A stretch of 64,000 bases of DNA from Myxococcus guangdongensis (GCF_024198255.1 NZ_JAJVKW010000018.1:62001-126000); one strand, 5' to 3'; positions 33,890 through 42,721 are shown, counted from the first letter of the stretch. The notes: generated by a model from the sequence alone, not told the origin. Numbers and translations are program-made.

Positions 33890-34669
33890 ATGCGCGACAC
33901 GCGACGGTGGCGGACACGCCCCGCCACGCCGGAAGAGGTGCTGGCGCTGCTGCGCTCGAAGCTCGTGCACGACGCCGCGCTGGATGGCTTCGTGGACGAG
34001 GACCTCTCCTTCGACCTCGAGACGCCGCTGTCCCATTGGGAGGCGGCCCTGGATGCCGACTTCAGGGACTTCTGGTTCGGATGGACGCCGCTCGCGGCCT
34101 GGCTCCAGATGCGGCTTCACGTCGAGGTTCCACCGCGTGAGCTGAACGCGGCCCTGCGCGCGCATCGGAAGCCGACGATGCGGCACTTGTGTGAGTTCCT
34201 CGCCCCCCGGCTGAGCTTGCCCCTCCTCGAGCCCCTGCGCGTCGCGGGCACGTCCTGTCTGACGGCAGGCGCCTTCATCACCTTGCGGACCGCGATGGTG
34301 GGCGCGGGGCTCCCGTTCCAGCGGGCGCGCCCCTCCACGCCGCTCGCCTTCCAGAGCTGGCAACACCTGTCGACGTTCCAGGACGTCGTGGGGCTGCTGT
34401 CGCCCAGCGCGCTCCCGCGGGTCCAAGTCCCTTCATCGCCCTCCCACTGGGCGAGCGGTGCGCTGTTCATCCTGGGCATCGTGGGCACGGTCGTGGGTCA
34501 TCGGCTCGACTCGATGCCCGTGTGCCTCGGCGGAGTCCTGTTGACCGCCGGAGTCTTCGTCGCGGCTTTGCTGCGGCCGGCCCCGTCCCCCAGCACGGCG
34601 CGCTTCCCTGGAGTCACGACGCTCGGGGATGTGGCGCGCCTTCTCGCCGCGTCCCCGAGCACACGCTGA
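33890..34669 (+). CDS. Membrane protein of unknown function (259 aa)
   Basis: There is no known motif. The first 175 residues are soluble and start with Arg-rich RDTRRWRTRPATPEEVLALL. Two hydrophobic helices lie near the C-terminus (about 185-205, ASGALFILGIVGTVVG, and 212-232, VCLGGVLLTAGVFVAALL), so a cytoplasmic domain is probably anchored by a helical hairpin. GGGAGGGAGCCG precedes the ATG. It is convergent with the alcohol dehydrogenase gene. Confidence 0.72.
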   Translation: MRDTRRWRTRPATPEEVLALLRSKLVHDAALDGFVDEDLSFDLETPLSHWEAALDADFRDFWFGWTPLAAWLQMRLHVEVPPRELNAALRAHRKPTMRHLCEFLAPRLSLPLLEPLRVAGTSCLTAGAFITLRTAMVGAGLPFQRARPSTPLAFQSWQHLSTFQDVVGLLSPSALPRVQVPSSPSHWASGALFILGIVGTVVGHRLDSMPVCLGGVLLTAGVFVAALLRPAPSPSTARFPGVTTLGDVARLLAASPSTR

Positions 34670-34682
34670 CCTCATCAGGTCA
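34667..34682. terminator. Short palindrome joining two convergent stop codons
   Basis: TGACCT-CATC-AGGTCA is a perfect inverted repeat that contains the TGA stops of both flanking convergent genes. It could form a small bidirectional terminator hairpin; there is no T-run. Confidence 0.3.
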
Positions 34683-35735
34683 CGGCGTGATGACGAGCCG
34701 GATGGGGTTGCCCTCCTTGCTCACCAGCCGCTCCACGCCCTTGGCCACGTCCTCGAGCGGCAGCGTCGCCGTCACCGAGCGCGACACGTCCAGGCGCTTG
34801 CCGCCCACCAGCGTCACCAGCTGGTCCAGGTGCTTCTTCTCGTAGCCCAGGTGGCCGAGCAGCGTCTGTGAGCGCACGCCGAAGTTCACGCCCGCGCCCA
34901 GTTGGATGGGCTCCGGTGACAGGCCCACCATCACCGCGCGCCCGTGCCGTCCGAGGCTCATCGACGCCTGCGCGAGCACCGCGTTCGCGCCCACCAGGTC
35001 CACCGCCACGTCCAGCCCCATGCCGTTCGTGTGCTGCAGAATCTGTTTGCGCACGTCCGGCGCGCGCGGGTCCAACGCCACGTCCGCGCCGAACTCCAGC
35101 GCCCGCTTCCGCGCCGCCTCGTTCGTGTCGAACGCGATGATGGGCGTGGCCCCCATCATCCGCGCGATCTGCACCGCGTGGACGCCCAGCCCACCGATGC
35201 CCCACAGGCCCACCGACTGCGCGGGACGCAGCTGCGCGGTCTCCACCAACCCCGCATACGGCGTCGCCACCGCGTCCGCGAGAATCGCCGCCTGCTCGAA
35301 CGGCAAGTGGTCCGGAATCGCAGACAGCACGAAGTACGGCACCACCACGTACTCCGCCCACGCGCCGTCGTAGTGGAAGCCCATGATGTGGAAGTCCAGG
35401 CACTCCGCCGGCTGCCCGTTGGAGCACTTCGCGCAACGTCCACAGGGCTTGCCACCCGCCATGGCCACACGCTGCCCCGCCGTCCAGCGCGGCACACCCA
35501 CGCCCACCACGTCGATGACCCCCGAGGACTCGTGTCCCGGCGTCACCACCGGCAACGGCGACTGCAACGAGCCGTCCAGCAGGTGCGCGTCCGATAGACA
35601 AATACCGCACGCCTTCACCTGGACTCGAACCTCGCCGGGACCGGGCTGCGGCACCGGGACGGTGGTCACCGTCAACGTCTTCGTCGCCGTATCGAAGCGC
35701 GCCGCCCGCATCGTCCGCTGGTTCGCGTCTGCCAT
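34680..35735 (-). CDS. Zinc-dependent alcohol dehydrogenase (MDR superfamily)
   Basis: 351 residues. It has catalytic-zinc Cys/His (CGICLSDAHLL, then GHESSGVI), the four-Cys structural zinc loop (CGRCAKCSNGQPAEC, of which the last Cys completes the set), and the Rossmann motif GLWGIGGLGVHAVQI. This is the medium-chain dehydrogenase layout for primary or secondary alcohols. The start is the ATG at 35735, with GAGGAG 9 bases upstream; the frame extends to 35786 without a ribosome site. It is divergent from the gene at 35945. Confidence 0.92.
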   Translation of the reverse strand: MADANQRTMRAARFDTATKTLTVTTVPVPQPGPGEVRVQVKACGICLSDAHLLDGSLQSPLPVVTPGHESSGVIDVVGVGVPRWTAGQRVAMAGGKPCGRCAKCSNGQPAECLDFHIMGFHYDGAWAEYVVVPYFVLSAIPDHLPFEQAAILADAVATPYAGLVETAQLRPAQSVGLWGIGGLGVHAVQIARMMGATPIIAFDTNEAARKRALEFGADVALDPRAPDVRKQILQHTNGMGLDVAVDLVGANAVLAQASMSLGRHGRAVMVGLSPEPIQLGAGVNFGVRSQTLLGHLGYEKKHLDQLVTLVGGKRLDVSRSVTATLPLEDVAKGVERLVSKEGNPIRLVITP

Positions 35736-35842
35736 CGATTCTGCTCCTCTGCGTCCCGCGTCGGACATACCCGTGCGGGCGCTCAAGCTCGGAAGGCGCC
35801 GAACCTAGCACGCGAGATTCACGCGCTTCGCCCTGTGCGGGC

Positions 35843-35889
35843 CAATGGAGTGTGAGCACACAATTCCACGCTCACGCCGCAATGGAGTG
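35843..35889. promoter_or_regulatory. Repeat-rich candidate operator in a divergent promoter region
   Basis: CAATGGAGTG occurs twice (35843-35852, 35880-35889). Between the copies lies the inverted repeat GTGAGC-N12-GCTCAC (35852-35857 with 35870-35875). It sits between divergent starts at 35735 and 35945 and is visibly more AT-rich than its surroundings. Confidence 0.4.
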
Positions 35890-35944
35890 ACTCACGAGAG
35901 ACCCTCTCCCCTCGTCGTGCGTTCCGAAGTAGAGCGAGGACGTC

Positions 35945-36484
35945 ATGAACCTGAGCGCGACGAAGCAGGTCATCGAACACCTGGAGCAGCAGGGCGGACG
36001 CGGCAAGGGCTGGTTCCACCAGCACCAGGACCCGCGCCCCCTCGACGTACAAGCCATCACCGCGCTCACGCTCCCGGACGCGCGTCCGCTCCCACCCAGC
36101 CTCCGTGAGTGGCTCGCCTTCGACGCGAGCTGGTTCCGCCTGGCGAAAGGCACACCCCCGGAACTGGAAGTCCGACCGCTGCGGGACATCCTCACCGGTT
36201 GGTCCCGAGGCATGGCGAAGAACACGCCAGCGGCGGAGTCCTTCACGGAGGAGCAGCTGGTCCAGGCCTGGGTGGACCTGCTGCCCGACCCCACCATGGA
36301 GAACGCGCTCGCCCTCGAGCTCTTGCCCTCGGGGAGCCAGGAGCACCTGCTGCTCTTCCACAAAGCCAATCGTCGGGGCGAGTACCCCGTCCTCGGCTGC
36401 CACAACCGCTTCGAGTTCTGGCTCAAGTACAAGAGCTTCGGCGACTACCTGTCCCACTACTTCGGCCTGTCCGAACCCGACTGA
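35945..36484 (+). CDS. Hypothetical protein, possibly SUKH/SMI1-like (179 aa)
   Basis: This is a cytoplasmic protein without a signal peptide. An early Trp-containing helix is followed by ARPLPPSLREWLAFDASWFR, which resembles the start of SMI1/KNR4 (SUKH) domains, and by a mid-region with many acidic and aromatic residues, ending in FEFWLKYKSFGDYLSHYFGL. SUKH proteins often act as immunity proteins in contact-dependent toxin systems, but no toxin gene is next to this one. The family assignment is tentative. GAGCGAGGACGTC precedes the ATG. Confidence 0.7.
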   Translation: MNLSATKQVIEHLEQQGGRGKGWFHQHQDPRPLDVQAITALTLPDARPLPPSLREWLAFDASWFRLAKGTPPELEVRPLRDILTGWSRGMAKNTPAAESFTEEQLVQAWVDLLPDPTMENALALELLPSGSQEHLLLFHKANRRGEYPVLGCHNRFEFWLKYKSFGDYLSHYFGLSEPD

Positions 36485-36493
36485 GCAGCCCGG

Positions 36494-36527
36494 GAGCCGC
36501 GCCCCTTCGACGATACGGGCGCGGCTC
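36494..36527. terminator. Bidirectional terminator hairpin
   Basis: A perfect 11-base stem, GAGCCGCGCCC/GGGCGCGGCTC, with a 12-base loop lies midway between two convergent genes. No T-run is present on either side. Confidence 0.5.
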
Positions 36528-36538
36528 GGAGCACCGGG

Positions 36539-37015
36539 TCAGAAGCAGCTGTTGCCCGGATACGGCGGGCCGAAGCCATCGACCACGCTCTCGACGATGT
36601 AGTAGCTCACCGGGCCGTAATAGCTCGCGTCGCCGTAGCAGGTCTTGATGTCGACGCGAGAGAAGGGACTGCCCGAGCGATACAGCACGCCGTCGAGGTA
36701 GACGGCGAGCCCGGGGCTGTACGTCCCGTACGTGCCTTCCACGGACGAGTAGCCGTCGAAGATGTTGTTGCAGAAGGACTTGATGCCGGAGCCGTCATGG
36801 CAATCGAAGTACTCCTTGACGAAGGCCGGCCCGAAGCCCGAGCGCTGGTACACGCGCTTGCCATTGACGTAGATCTGCGTCAGCGAGCTTTGGGTGTTCT
36901 GCGCCGTCCAATAGCTCACCAGCGCGGCCGTGTCGGCGAACGGCCCCTCGTGCTGCGCCATGGCAGGGGTCGCGACGGCCATCGAAAGCACAAACGCTGC
37001 GAGGAACTGCTTCAT
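36539..37015 (-). CDS. Secreted protein of unknown function (158 aa)
   Basis: A clear Sec signal peptide (FLAAFVLSMAVATPAMA, cleavage before QHEG) leads to a small domain rich in Tyr/Gly/Ser with four Cys that could form two disulfides (FDCHDGSG, KSFCNNIF, KTCYGDAS, NSCF). AAGGAGAGTCTTC precedes the ATG. It is not a family I recognise. It is divergent from an AraC-type gene that might regulate it. Confidence 0.8.
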   Translation of the reverse strand: MKQFLAAFVLSMAVATPAMAQHEGPFADTAALVSYWTAQNTQSSLTQIYVNGKRVYQRSGFGPAFVKEYFDCHDGSGIKSFCNNIFDGYSSVEGTYGTYSPGLAVYLDGVLYRSGSPFSRVDIKTCYGDASYYGPVSYYIVESVVDGFGPPYPGNSCF

Positions 37016-37158
37016 GAAGACTCTCCTTGAGAAGAACCGAGCGTCAGTCGCTGTCGGTCTGAGGCAGGTATAGGGAATGGGCGGAAGGGGGGCTCGGCCG
37101 CCGGCGCACGGGAATTCGGCCGTGGGTGCTGGAGGGTGTCGGATGTGGGAGGGAGGAT

Positions 37159-38142
37159 GTGCGCCTCGACATCTGGGGGCGGCACTTGCGCACAGTCTTC
37201 TCGACGGACGTGGTCTCCGCGCAGCAGCGGCATGAGTACTGGCAGGAGTTGGCGAGCAAGGTGCTCCTGGGACTGAGGACGGAGCACAAGGCCTCCAGTC
37301 CCTTCTTCGGGCGGCTGGACCATCACGAGGCCGGACCGTTGGGCGTGACGTCTCTGCACTCCTCGGCCCAGCGCGTCTACCGGGGGGAGCCGGAGATCGC
37401 CCGTGCTCCCCGGGAGTGCTACTACCTCTGCATGCAGGTGGAGGGCGTCTGCCGGCTGCGCCAGGGACGCGAGGAGCGCTACTCCCACCCGGGTGAGGTG
37501 GAGCTCTTCGATGGGACCCGGCCGGGAGAGCTCTCGTTCGACGCCGACTACCGCCGCATCGTCATCGTGGCGCCCTACTCCACGCTGCGGCCACGACTCT
37601 CACGTCCGGATGACGTGGTGGGCAGTGTGCTCCACACGCAGGAGGGCGTCGGAGCCCTGGTGGCCGCCTACCTGCGCGCCTTCGCGGTGAACCAGGTCGC
37701 CGAGCCCGTCGCGGGCTCCGTCTCGGACAACCTGCTCGAGCTCCTCGCCCTGGCCTTCAACACCCAGGGCCGGAGAATCCAGACCAACGCCGCGAGCGTG
37801 AGAGAGGCTCGGCGGCATGCGCTCCGCGTCTACGTCGAGCGGCACCTCGCGGAGCCCTCGCTGAGCCCGGCGACGGCCGCCGCCCATTTCCGCATGTCCA
37901 CGCGCTACCTGCATGGGCTGTTCAGGGAAGAAGGCGAGAGCTTCATGCGCTGGGTCCTCTCGCGGCGCCTGGCGCGCTGCCGCAAGGCGCTCGAGGACCC
38001 CGCCATGGACGCGCGCGGCATCGCGGACATCGCCTTCGGCTGGGGCTTCGTGGATCTCACCCACTTCGGACGCGCCTTCAAGAAGGCATACGGCATGACT
38101 CCCCGGGACTGGCGCCACCAACAGGCCCGACAGCGGGCATGA
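37159..38142 (+). CDS. AraC-family regulator with cupin-like N-terminal domain
   Basis: 327 residues. The N-domain (about 20-190) resembles the AraC-binding-like sensor of FeaR/NphR-type regulators (YYLCMQVEGVCRLRQGREER, GEVELFDGTRPGEL). The C-domain is a standard double helix-turn-helix: LSPATAAAHFRMSTRYLHGL and IADIAFGWGFVDLTHFGRAF, then KKAYGMTPRDWR. The GTG at 37159, right behind GGGAGGGAGGAT, is preferred; a GTG 33 bases upstream would add 11 residues. Expected to activate a catabolic or stress gene set; the inducer is unknown. Confidence 0.87.
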   Translation: MRLDIWGRHLRTVFSTDVVSAQQRHEYWQELASKVLLGLRTEHKASSPFFGRLDHHEAGPLGVTSLHSSAQRVYRGEPEIARAPRECYYLCMQVEGVCRLRQGREERYSHPGEVELFDGTRPGELSFDADYRRIVIVAPYSTLRPRLSRPDDVVGSVLHTQEGVGALVAAYLRAFAVNQVAEPVAGSVSDNLLELLALAFNTQGRRIQTNAASVREARRHALRVYVERHLAEPSLSPATAAAHFRMSTRYLHGLFREEGESFMRWVLSRRLARCRKALEDPAMDARGIADIAFGWGFVDLTHFGRAFKKAYGMTPRDWRHQQARQRA

Positions 38143-38277
38143 CGCCCGTCGAGGTTCTGCCAACAACGGGGGCACGCTGAACACCCGGCGGTGCACGGGG
38201 GCTCCGCGAGCAGCCAGCGCGCCCCCCGCGCACCGACGCCCAGCACGGACGCGCTGGGTGGCGTAGAGTGGCGCGCT

Positions 38278-38904
38278 GTGCTGACCGTCGACCCGCATCC
38301 GTCCCTGGACACGCTGAGCTTCACCACCGTCTTCCCCGCGTCGCTGGGCGCGTTGCCCTCGCCGGAGTGGCTGGTGGCGTTGCTGAAGCCGGATGCGTCC
38401 GCGCCGCTCTCCAGTGACGACACCGTGCGCGGCGCCGTGCGCGACATGCTCCGTCACGGTGGCTACAAGCCCACGGGGCGGGGCAAGCCCGCCTCCGAGT
38501 ACCTGGTGCGCGCCGCGGGCGACGGTTCGCTCGGCGGCATCAACACGGCCGTGGACGCGTGCAACGCGGTGTCGCTGCACAGCGGACTGCCCATCAGCGT
38601 CGTGGACCTGGACCGCGCCACCGCGCCGTTCCGCGTCGGCATCGCGCCCGAGGGCGCCCAGTATGTCTTCAATGCCTCCGGCCAGAGCATCGACCTGGCG
38701 GGCCTGCTGTGCCTCTTCGACGCCGAGGGCCCGTGCGCCAACGCCGTGAAGGACGCGCAGCGCACCAAGACGAACGCGGACACCCGACGCACGCTCACCG
38801 TCCTCTGGGGCGCCAAGGCCCTGGGAGACCGCACCGCGCGCGCCTTCGCATGGTACCGCGAGCTGCTGGAGAGAGCCGGCGCCACCGTGGAGCGACTCCC
38901 CTGA
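38278..38904 (+). CDS. B3/4-domain (PheT-like tRNA-binding fold) protein
   Basis: 208 residues. It has the solitary B3/4 domain pattern: a short N-terminal segment, then SEYLVRAAGDGSLGGINTAV, DACNAVSLHSGLPISVVDLD, QYVFNASGQSIDLAGLLCLF, and LTVLWGAKALGDRTARAFAW. In phenylalanyl-tRNA synthetase beta the domain edits mis-charged tRNA; stand-alone versions are found in many bacteria and their role is not settled. The GTG at 38278 is the best start, since the open frame upstream is low-complexity. It is coupled to the phosphotransferase. Confidence 0.82.
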   Translation: MLTVDPHPSLDTLSFTTVFPASLGALPSPEWLVALLKPDASAPLSSDDTVRGAVRDMLRHGGYKPTGRGKPASEYLVRAAGDGSLGGINTAVDACNAVSLHSGLPISVVDLDRATAPFRVGIAPEGAQYVFNASGQSIDLAGLLCLFDAEGPCANAVKDAQRTKTNADTRRTLTVLWGAKALGDRTARAFAWYRELLERAGATVERLP

Positions 38905-40007
38905 GCACCCTGGACCTGGCGCGGCTGCTCGCCGATGGCGCGCGCTCGCTCTCCGCGGCCTGGGGGCGACCCGTGCTGCTGACCGAGCCCCAGGTCCTGC
39001 GGACCCAGTCCCGCTGCCACGTGGTGCGCGCCCGCGTGCGCGGCGGAGACGTCACCAGCGTCGTGCTCAAGCACTTCCACGAGGACCTGGTGCTCGGGCT
39101 GGACGAGTGGGCGGGGCTGGAGTTGCTCGGCCGGCACAACCTCACCATCGCTCCAGGACTCATCGCGGGCAGCATCGACTCACGGCTGCTCGTCCTCCAG
39201 GATTTGGGGCTGGGGCCCACGCTGGAGGACCTACTCCAGGGTGACGACCCGGAGGCCGCCATCGGCGGACTGCTCGCCGTGGCCCGACTCACCGGACAGC
39301 TCCATGCCCGGACCTGGGGCCTGCATGGTGACTTCGACATGCTCCGCCACGCGCTGAGCCCTCGGCCCGGGCGCGTGCGCATCGAGAACGCGCGCTATCT
39401 GCTGGAGCACGTGGACCGGCTGCGACGTTGGACGGACGCCGTCGACACGGAGCTGGAGCCGGGGACACAGGAGGACCTGGAGCACGTGGCACGCGAGCTG
39501 GCCGAGCCCGGCCCGTTCCTCGCGCTCACACATGGGGACATGGCCCCGGGCAATACGCTGTTCACGGCCAGCGGTCCGCGACTGCTCGACTTCGAGTACT
39601 GCGGCATGCGCCACGCGCTGTACGACGCGCTGATGTGGCTGTTGGTGGTGCCGCTGCCCGATGAGCTCATCTCGCGCGCGGACGTCACGTACCGCATCAC
39701 CCTGGCGCCCTCGTGCGAGGCGGCGCGCATCGACTCGACGTGGTTGCGTGCCCGCGCCCTGCTCGCCACCGCGCGCACGGTGAACATGTTCCAGTGGATG
39801 TCGCCTCGCGTCCTGGAGCGGGACAGGGAGTGGGCGCCCGGGTTCTCCGAGCGCGCCGCCCTCTTGCGTCACCTCGCGCGCGCCCGCGCGCTGCGTGAGC
39901 CCGTGGACCCGATTCCCGCCCTGTCACGCACCCTGGATGCGCTCGAGGAGCGCCTCGTGGAGCGTTGGGCCGGCACCGAGTCCTTCACCTGGCCCGCGTT
40001 CCGGTAG
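38901..40007 (+). CDS. APH/choline-kinase-like phosphotransferase
   Basis: About 368 residues. The kinase-like catalytic loop LTHGDMAPGNTLF (HGDxxxxN) and the metal-binding LLDFEYCG are clear, and VLKHFH is the likely ATP-binding lysine. This fold covers aminoglycoside and homoserine kinases and unknown small-molecule kinases. No ATG/GTG/TTG start fits before the conserved region. A CTG at 38901 overlaps the preceding stop as CTGA with GGAGCG upstream, so I place the start there tentatively. Functional link to the B3/4 gene is unknown. Confidence 0.75.
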   Translation: MSTLDLARLLADGARSLSAAWGRPVLLTEPQVLRTQSRCHVVRARVRGGDVTSVVLKHFHEDLVLGLDEWAGLELLGRHNLTIAPGLIAGSIDSRLLVLQDLGLGPTLEDLLQGDDPEAAIGGLLAVARLTGQLHARTWGLHGDFDMLRHALSPRPGRVRIENARYLLEHVDRLRRWTDAVDTELEPGTQEDLEHVARELAEPGPFLALTHGDMAPGNTLFTASGPRLLDFEYCGMRHALYDALMWLLVVPLPDELISRADVTYRITLAPSCEAARIDSTWLRARALLATARTVNMFQWMSPRVLERDREWAPGFSERAALLRHLARARALREPVDPIPALSRTLDALEERLVERWAGTESFTWPAFR

Positions 40008-40080
40008 GCGCGCGCCGCGCTCGCGGACAAATCCAAGCCCAATGCTGACGGCACTTCCGTCGACGCGACTTCGACACGCC

Positions 40081-40464
40081 TCAGAGGTACGGCGGGCAGT
40101 CCCAGAGAGATGGGTACAACCCCTCGCAGTAACACCAGTGATGCCCTGTCGCATTCGAACAACGAACAGGCAGCGTGAGGCGACTTGGACATCTCGAGCC
40201 ATCCAGTTCCTGGCAGGCTGGAGAAGCGGCGGCAACGACGGAAGACTCGTCATCACGGGTTACCAAGGTCGGCTCACAGAGTTCGTTGATACATGACATC
40301 CCCATGGGGCAAAGATCCTCGCCACTGTGCGGATTGACGATGCAGCGGCTGGACTGTTGCTCGACTTCAGCAGGGACTTCGGAGCGACGCTCCGCGTCCA
40401 CGACGGTTCCTCCACACCCCAGCAACAAGCACACGGAGAAAACCCCTCCGACGATTCTTCGCAT
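40081..40464 (-). CDS. Cys-rich lipoprotein of unknown function (127 aa)
   Basis: MRRIVGGVFSVCLLLGC is a lipoprotein signal peptide with the lipid-accepting Cys17. The mature part has at least ten Cys (RCIVNPHSGEDLCPMGMSC, INELCEPT, HHWCYCEGLYP, WDCPPYL), a disulfide-rich pattern common in myxobacterial surface proteins. AGGGGG lies before the ATG. Base composition is visibly less GC-rich than its neighbours, as for the genes at 42770-43897, which may mean recent acquisition. Confidence 0.75.
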   Translation of the reverse strand: MRRIVGGVFSVCLLLGCGGTVVDAERRSEVPAEVEQQSSRCIVNPHSGEDLCPMGMSCINELCEPTLVTRDDESSVVAAASPACQELDGSRCPSRLTLPVRCSNATGHHWCYCEGLYPSLWDCPPYL

Positions 40465-40601
40465 CGAGCCCCCTGGTTGGAAGATTCATCCAGGATAGGG
40501 CGCTGCGAATCGGCACGCTTCGCGCAGCGCCCCATGGAGTGTCCTGGGCTGCACTGCCGTACTTCAAAGCAGCAGCGGGCACCGGGTGCGGGGTATCGTC
40601 C

Positions 40602-41618
40602 TCACTCGCGGACGCGGATGACCAGCTTGCCGAACGGCCCCCGGTCCAGGTGCTCCAGGGCCTTGGGGAAGTCGCGCAGCGGGTACGTCGCGTCAATCAC
40701 GGGCGCCACTCGCAGCGTGTCCACCGCGCGGACCAGGTCCTCCAGTCCACGGCGGTGTCCCACGAGCACACCTTGGATGATGCCGTGGCTGCGGAGCAGC
40801 GGGAGCGCGGGGAAGCGCATGTCGAAGCCCTCCAGCACGCCGATGAGCGAGATGCGCCCGCCGGACGCGAGGGCGCTGGCCGAGCGTCCCAGGTTGTCGC
40901 CGCCCACCAGCTCCAGCACCTGGTCCGCGCCACGTCCGCTCGTCAGCTCCAGCACCTCCTTCTCCCAGTCGGGGGTGCGGCGACGCTGGATGCCGTGGGC
41001 CGCGCCCAGCGTCTTCGCACGGGCGAGCTTCTCGTCCTCTCCCGAGGTGACGATGACGCGCGCGCCGAGCGCCGAGGCGAGCTGCACGGCGAACAGCGAC
41101 ACGCCGCCCGTCCCCTGCGTCACCACGGTCTGCCCGGGCCTGAGCGCACCTTGTTCCACGAGGGCCGTCCACGCGGTGAGCCCCGCGCAGGGCAGCGTGC
41201 TGGCCTGCGCGTCATCAAGCGTCCTGGGCGCGGCGACGAGCCAGCGCTCGGGCAGCACGACGTACTCGGACAACACGCCGGGCGCGCTTCCTCCCAGGGC
41301 TCGCGGTGCGCGAGGAGGCGGGCCGTCCACCCAGTCCGTGTTGAAGGCCGCGAGCACCCGCTCCCCCACCTGGACACGCGAGACGCTCGCGCCGGTGGCC
41401 ACCACTTCGCCCGCCATGTCGGAGGTGGGCACGAAGGGCCACGACACGTCGGAGTATCCGCCTGCGTCCAGGAAGAGCTTCTCGCGGTAGTTGAGGGACA
41501 CCGCCGACACGCGCACCAGGGCCTCGCCCGCGCCGGGCTTGGGAATGGGCACGCTCGCCAGCTCCAGGTTCACCCGGCCCGGCTTGCGCAGCTCCCACCG
41601 CTTCATCACGCCATCCAT
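40602..41618 (-). CDS. Zinc-free quinone oxidoreductase-like dehydrogenase
   Basis: 338 residues of the medium-chain dehydrogenase superfamily. VSLNYREKLFLDAGG and FVPTSDMAGEVVATG replace the zinc ligands seen in alcohol dehydrogenases, and the NADPH site is TVVTQGTGGVSLFAVQLASA. It should reduce quinones or enones with NADPH. The ATG at 41618 has CTGGAGACAG upstream; an in-frame ATG at 41639 does not. It is divergent from a LysR regulator, which is a common arrangement for this family. Confidence 0.88.
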   Translation of the reverse strand: MDGVMKRWELRKPGRVNLELASVPIPKPGAGEALVRVSAVSLNYREKLFLDAGGYSDVSWPFVPTSDMAGEVVATGASVSRVQVGERVLAAFNTDWVDGPPPRAPRALGGSAPGVLSEYVVLPERWLVAAPRTLDDAQASTLPCAGLTAWTALVEQGALRPGQTVVTQGTGGVSLFAVQLASALGARVIVTSGEDEKLARAKTLGAAHGIQRRRTPDWEKEVLELTSGRGADQVLELVGGDNLGRSASALASGGRISLIGVLEGFDMRFPALPLLRSHGIIQGVLVGHRRGLEDLVRAVDTLRVAPVIDATYPLRDFPKALEHLDRGPFGKLVIRVRE

Positions 41619-41623
41619 CGTTG

Positions 41624-41716
41624 CTGTCTCCAGGGTCATGCCATTCGAGGGCCTGGGGGATATAGGGAGGAGGACCGGTCCCCAGTGGAGAGCTTTGGGG
41701 GCTTCACTGGAGACAG
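41624..41716. promoter_or_regulatory. Divergent promoter region with inverted repeats
   Basis: CTGTCTCCAG (41624-41633) and its exact complement CTGGAGACAG (41707-41716) flank the region, and a GGACCGGTCC palindrome lies at 41672-41681. Part of the outer pair overlaps the ribosome site of the dehydrogenase gene. The central palindrome is the better operator candidate for the LysR protein. Confidence 0.4.
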
Positions 41717-41740
41717 GAATTCGCCAATGGGAGTCATGCC

Positions 41741-42721
41741 GTGACGGACCGCCTGAGTGGAGTGCTGACCTTCGTGCAGGCCGCGGAGGCGGGGAGCTTC
41801 GCGCTCGCGGCGAAGCGGCTGGGGTTGTCCCGGTCGGCGGTGGGCAAGAGCATCGCGAGGCTGGAGGAGCGGTTGGGGGCGCGGCTGTTCCTGCGCACCA
41901 CGCGCAAGCAGGGGCTCACCGAGGATGGTCAGGTCTTCTACGAGCGGTGCGTGCGCGCGTTGGCGGAGCTGGAGGCCGCGGAGGCGGAGCTGGACTCCGG
42001 GCATCGCGCGCCCACGGGGCGGCTCCGGGTGACGGCCTCGGTGTTGTTCGGTCGGCACTGCGTGGCGCCGTTGCTCGGGGAGCTGGCGCGACAGCATCCG
42101 GAGCTCGAGGTGGAGTTGTCCGTGAGCGACCGGGTGGTGGACCTCATCGAGGAGGGATTCGACCTGGCGATTCGGGTCGCGCCCTTGTCGGACCATGCGG
42201 GACTGACGGCGCGGAGGCTCGGTGTTCAGAACATGGTGGTCTGCGCGTCACCGGCGTATCTGGCGCGACGTGGCCGACCCAAGTCACTCGAGGACCTGGG
42301 GAAGCACGAGGCCGTCCTCTACGGGCGGCAGGGGACGGCGAAGCCCTGGCGGTTCCCGGACCCACGGGGAGGTGAGCGGCTGGTGCCGATGCGAGGGCGG
42401 CTGCGCTTCGATGACCTGGAGGCCATCGCCGACGAGGCGGTGAGGGGCGCGGGCCTCGCGTGGCTGCCCTGCTGGCTCGTCGCAGCTCGGCTGAGCAAGG
42501 GCGAGCTGACGCTGCTCCTGCAGGAAGAGGGGCGACACGGGAATGAAGTCTTCGCCGTGTGGCCGCAGAACAAACACCTGCCCTCGAAGGTGCGCGCGGC
42601 CATCGACCTGCTCGCCGCGCGCATCCCCGAGATTCTGTCCGCGGGAGAGGCGCGTGGGAAACGACGCTCGCGCACGACTCGCGCGGCGTCCCCTTCACGA
42701 CATTGGAACAATGGCAGATAG
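41741..42721 (+). CDS. LysR-family transcriptional regulator
   Basis: 326 residues. The N-terminal winged HTH reads FVQAAEAGSFALAAKRLGLS, then AVGKSIARLEERLGARLFLR. The co-inducer domain (about 90-295) is of the CrgA/DhaK-regulator type (VSDRVVDLIEEGFDLAIRVA). The final 25 residues are a basic tail. The start is the GTG at 41741 with GGGAG upstream. It probably controls the divergent quinone oxidoreductase gene; the signal is unknown. Confidence 0.92.
   Translation: MTDRLSGVLTFVQAAEAGSFALAAKRLGLSRSAVGKSIARLEERLGARLFLRTTRKQGLTEDGQVFYERCVRALAELEAAEAELDSGHRAPTGRLRVTASVLFGRHCVAPLLGELARQHPELEVELSVSDRVVDLIEEGFDLAIRVAPLSDHAGLTARRLGVQNMVVCASPAYLARRGRPKSLEDLGKHEAVLYGRQGTAKPWRFPDPRGGERLVPMRGRLRFDDLEAIADEAVRGAGLAWLPCWLVAARLSKGELTLLLQEEGRHGNEVFAVWPQNKHLPSKVRAAIDLLAARIPEILSAGEARGKRRSRTTRAASPSRHWNNGR

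Noticed and set aside
34667..34682. TGACCT-N4-AGGTCA as another TetR operator
   Set aside because: The half sites match the 28310 palindrome, but the spacing is 4 rather than 1 and it spans two stop codons at a convergent gene end, where a hairpin is the simpler reading.
35851..35870. Resemblance to a lac-type operator or CRP site (TGTGAGCACACAATTCC)
   Set aside because: Only short half-site similarity. Lac operators are not expected here and symmetry does not match the CRP consensus TGTGA-N6-TCACA.
37050..37080. TGTCGGTCTGAGGCAGGTATAGG as a third damage promoter
   Set aside because: Spacing is 9 and the -10 hexamer lacks the final T, so it does not fit the motif.
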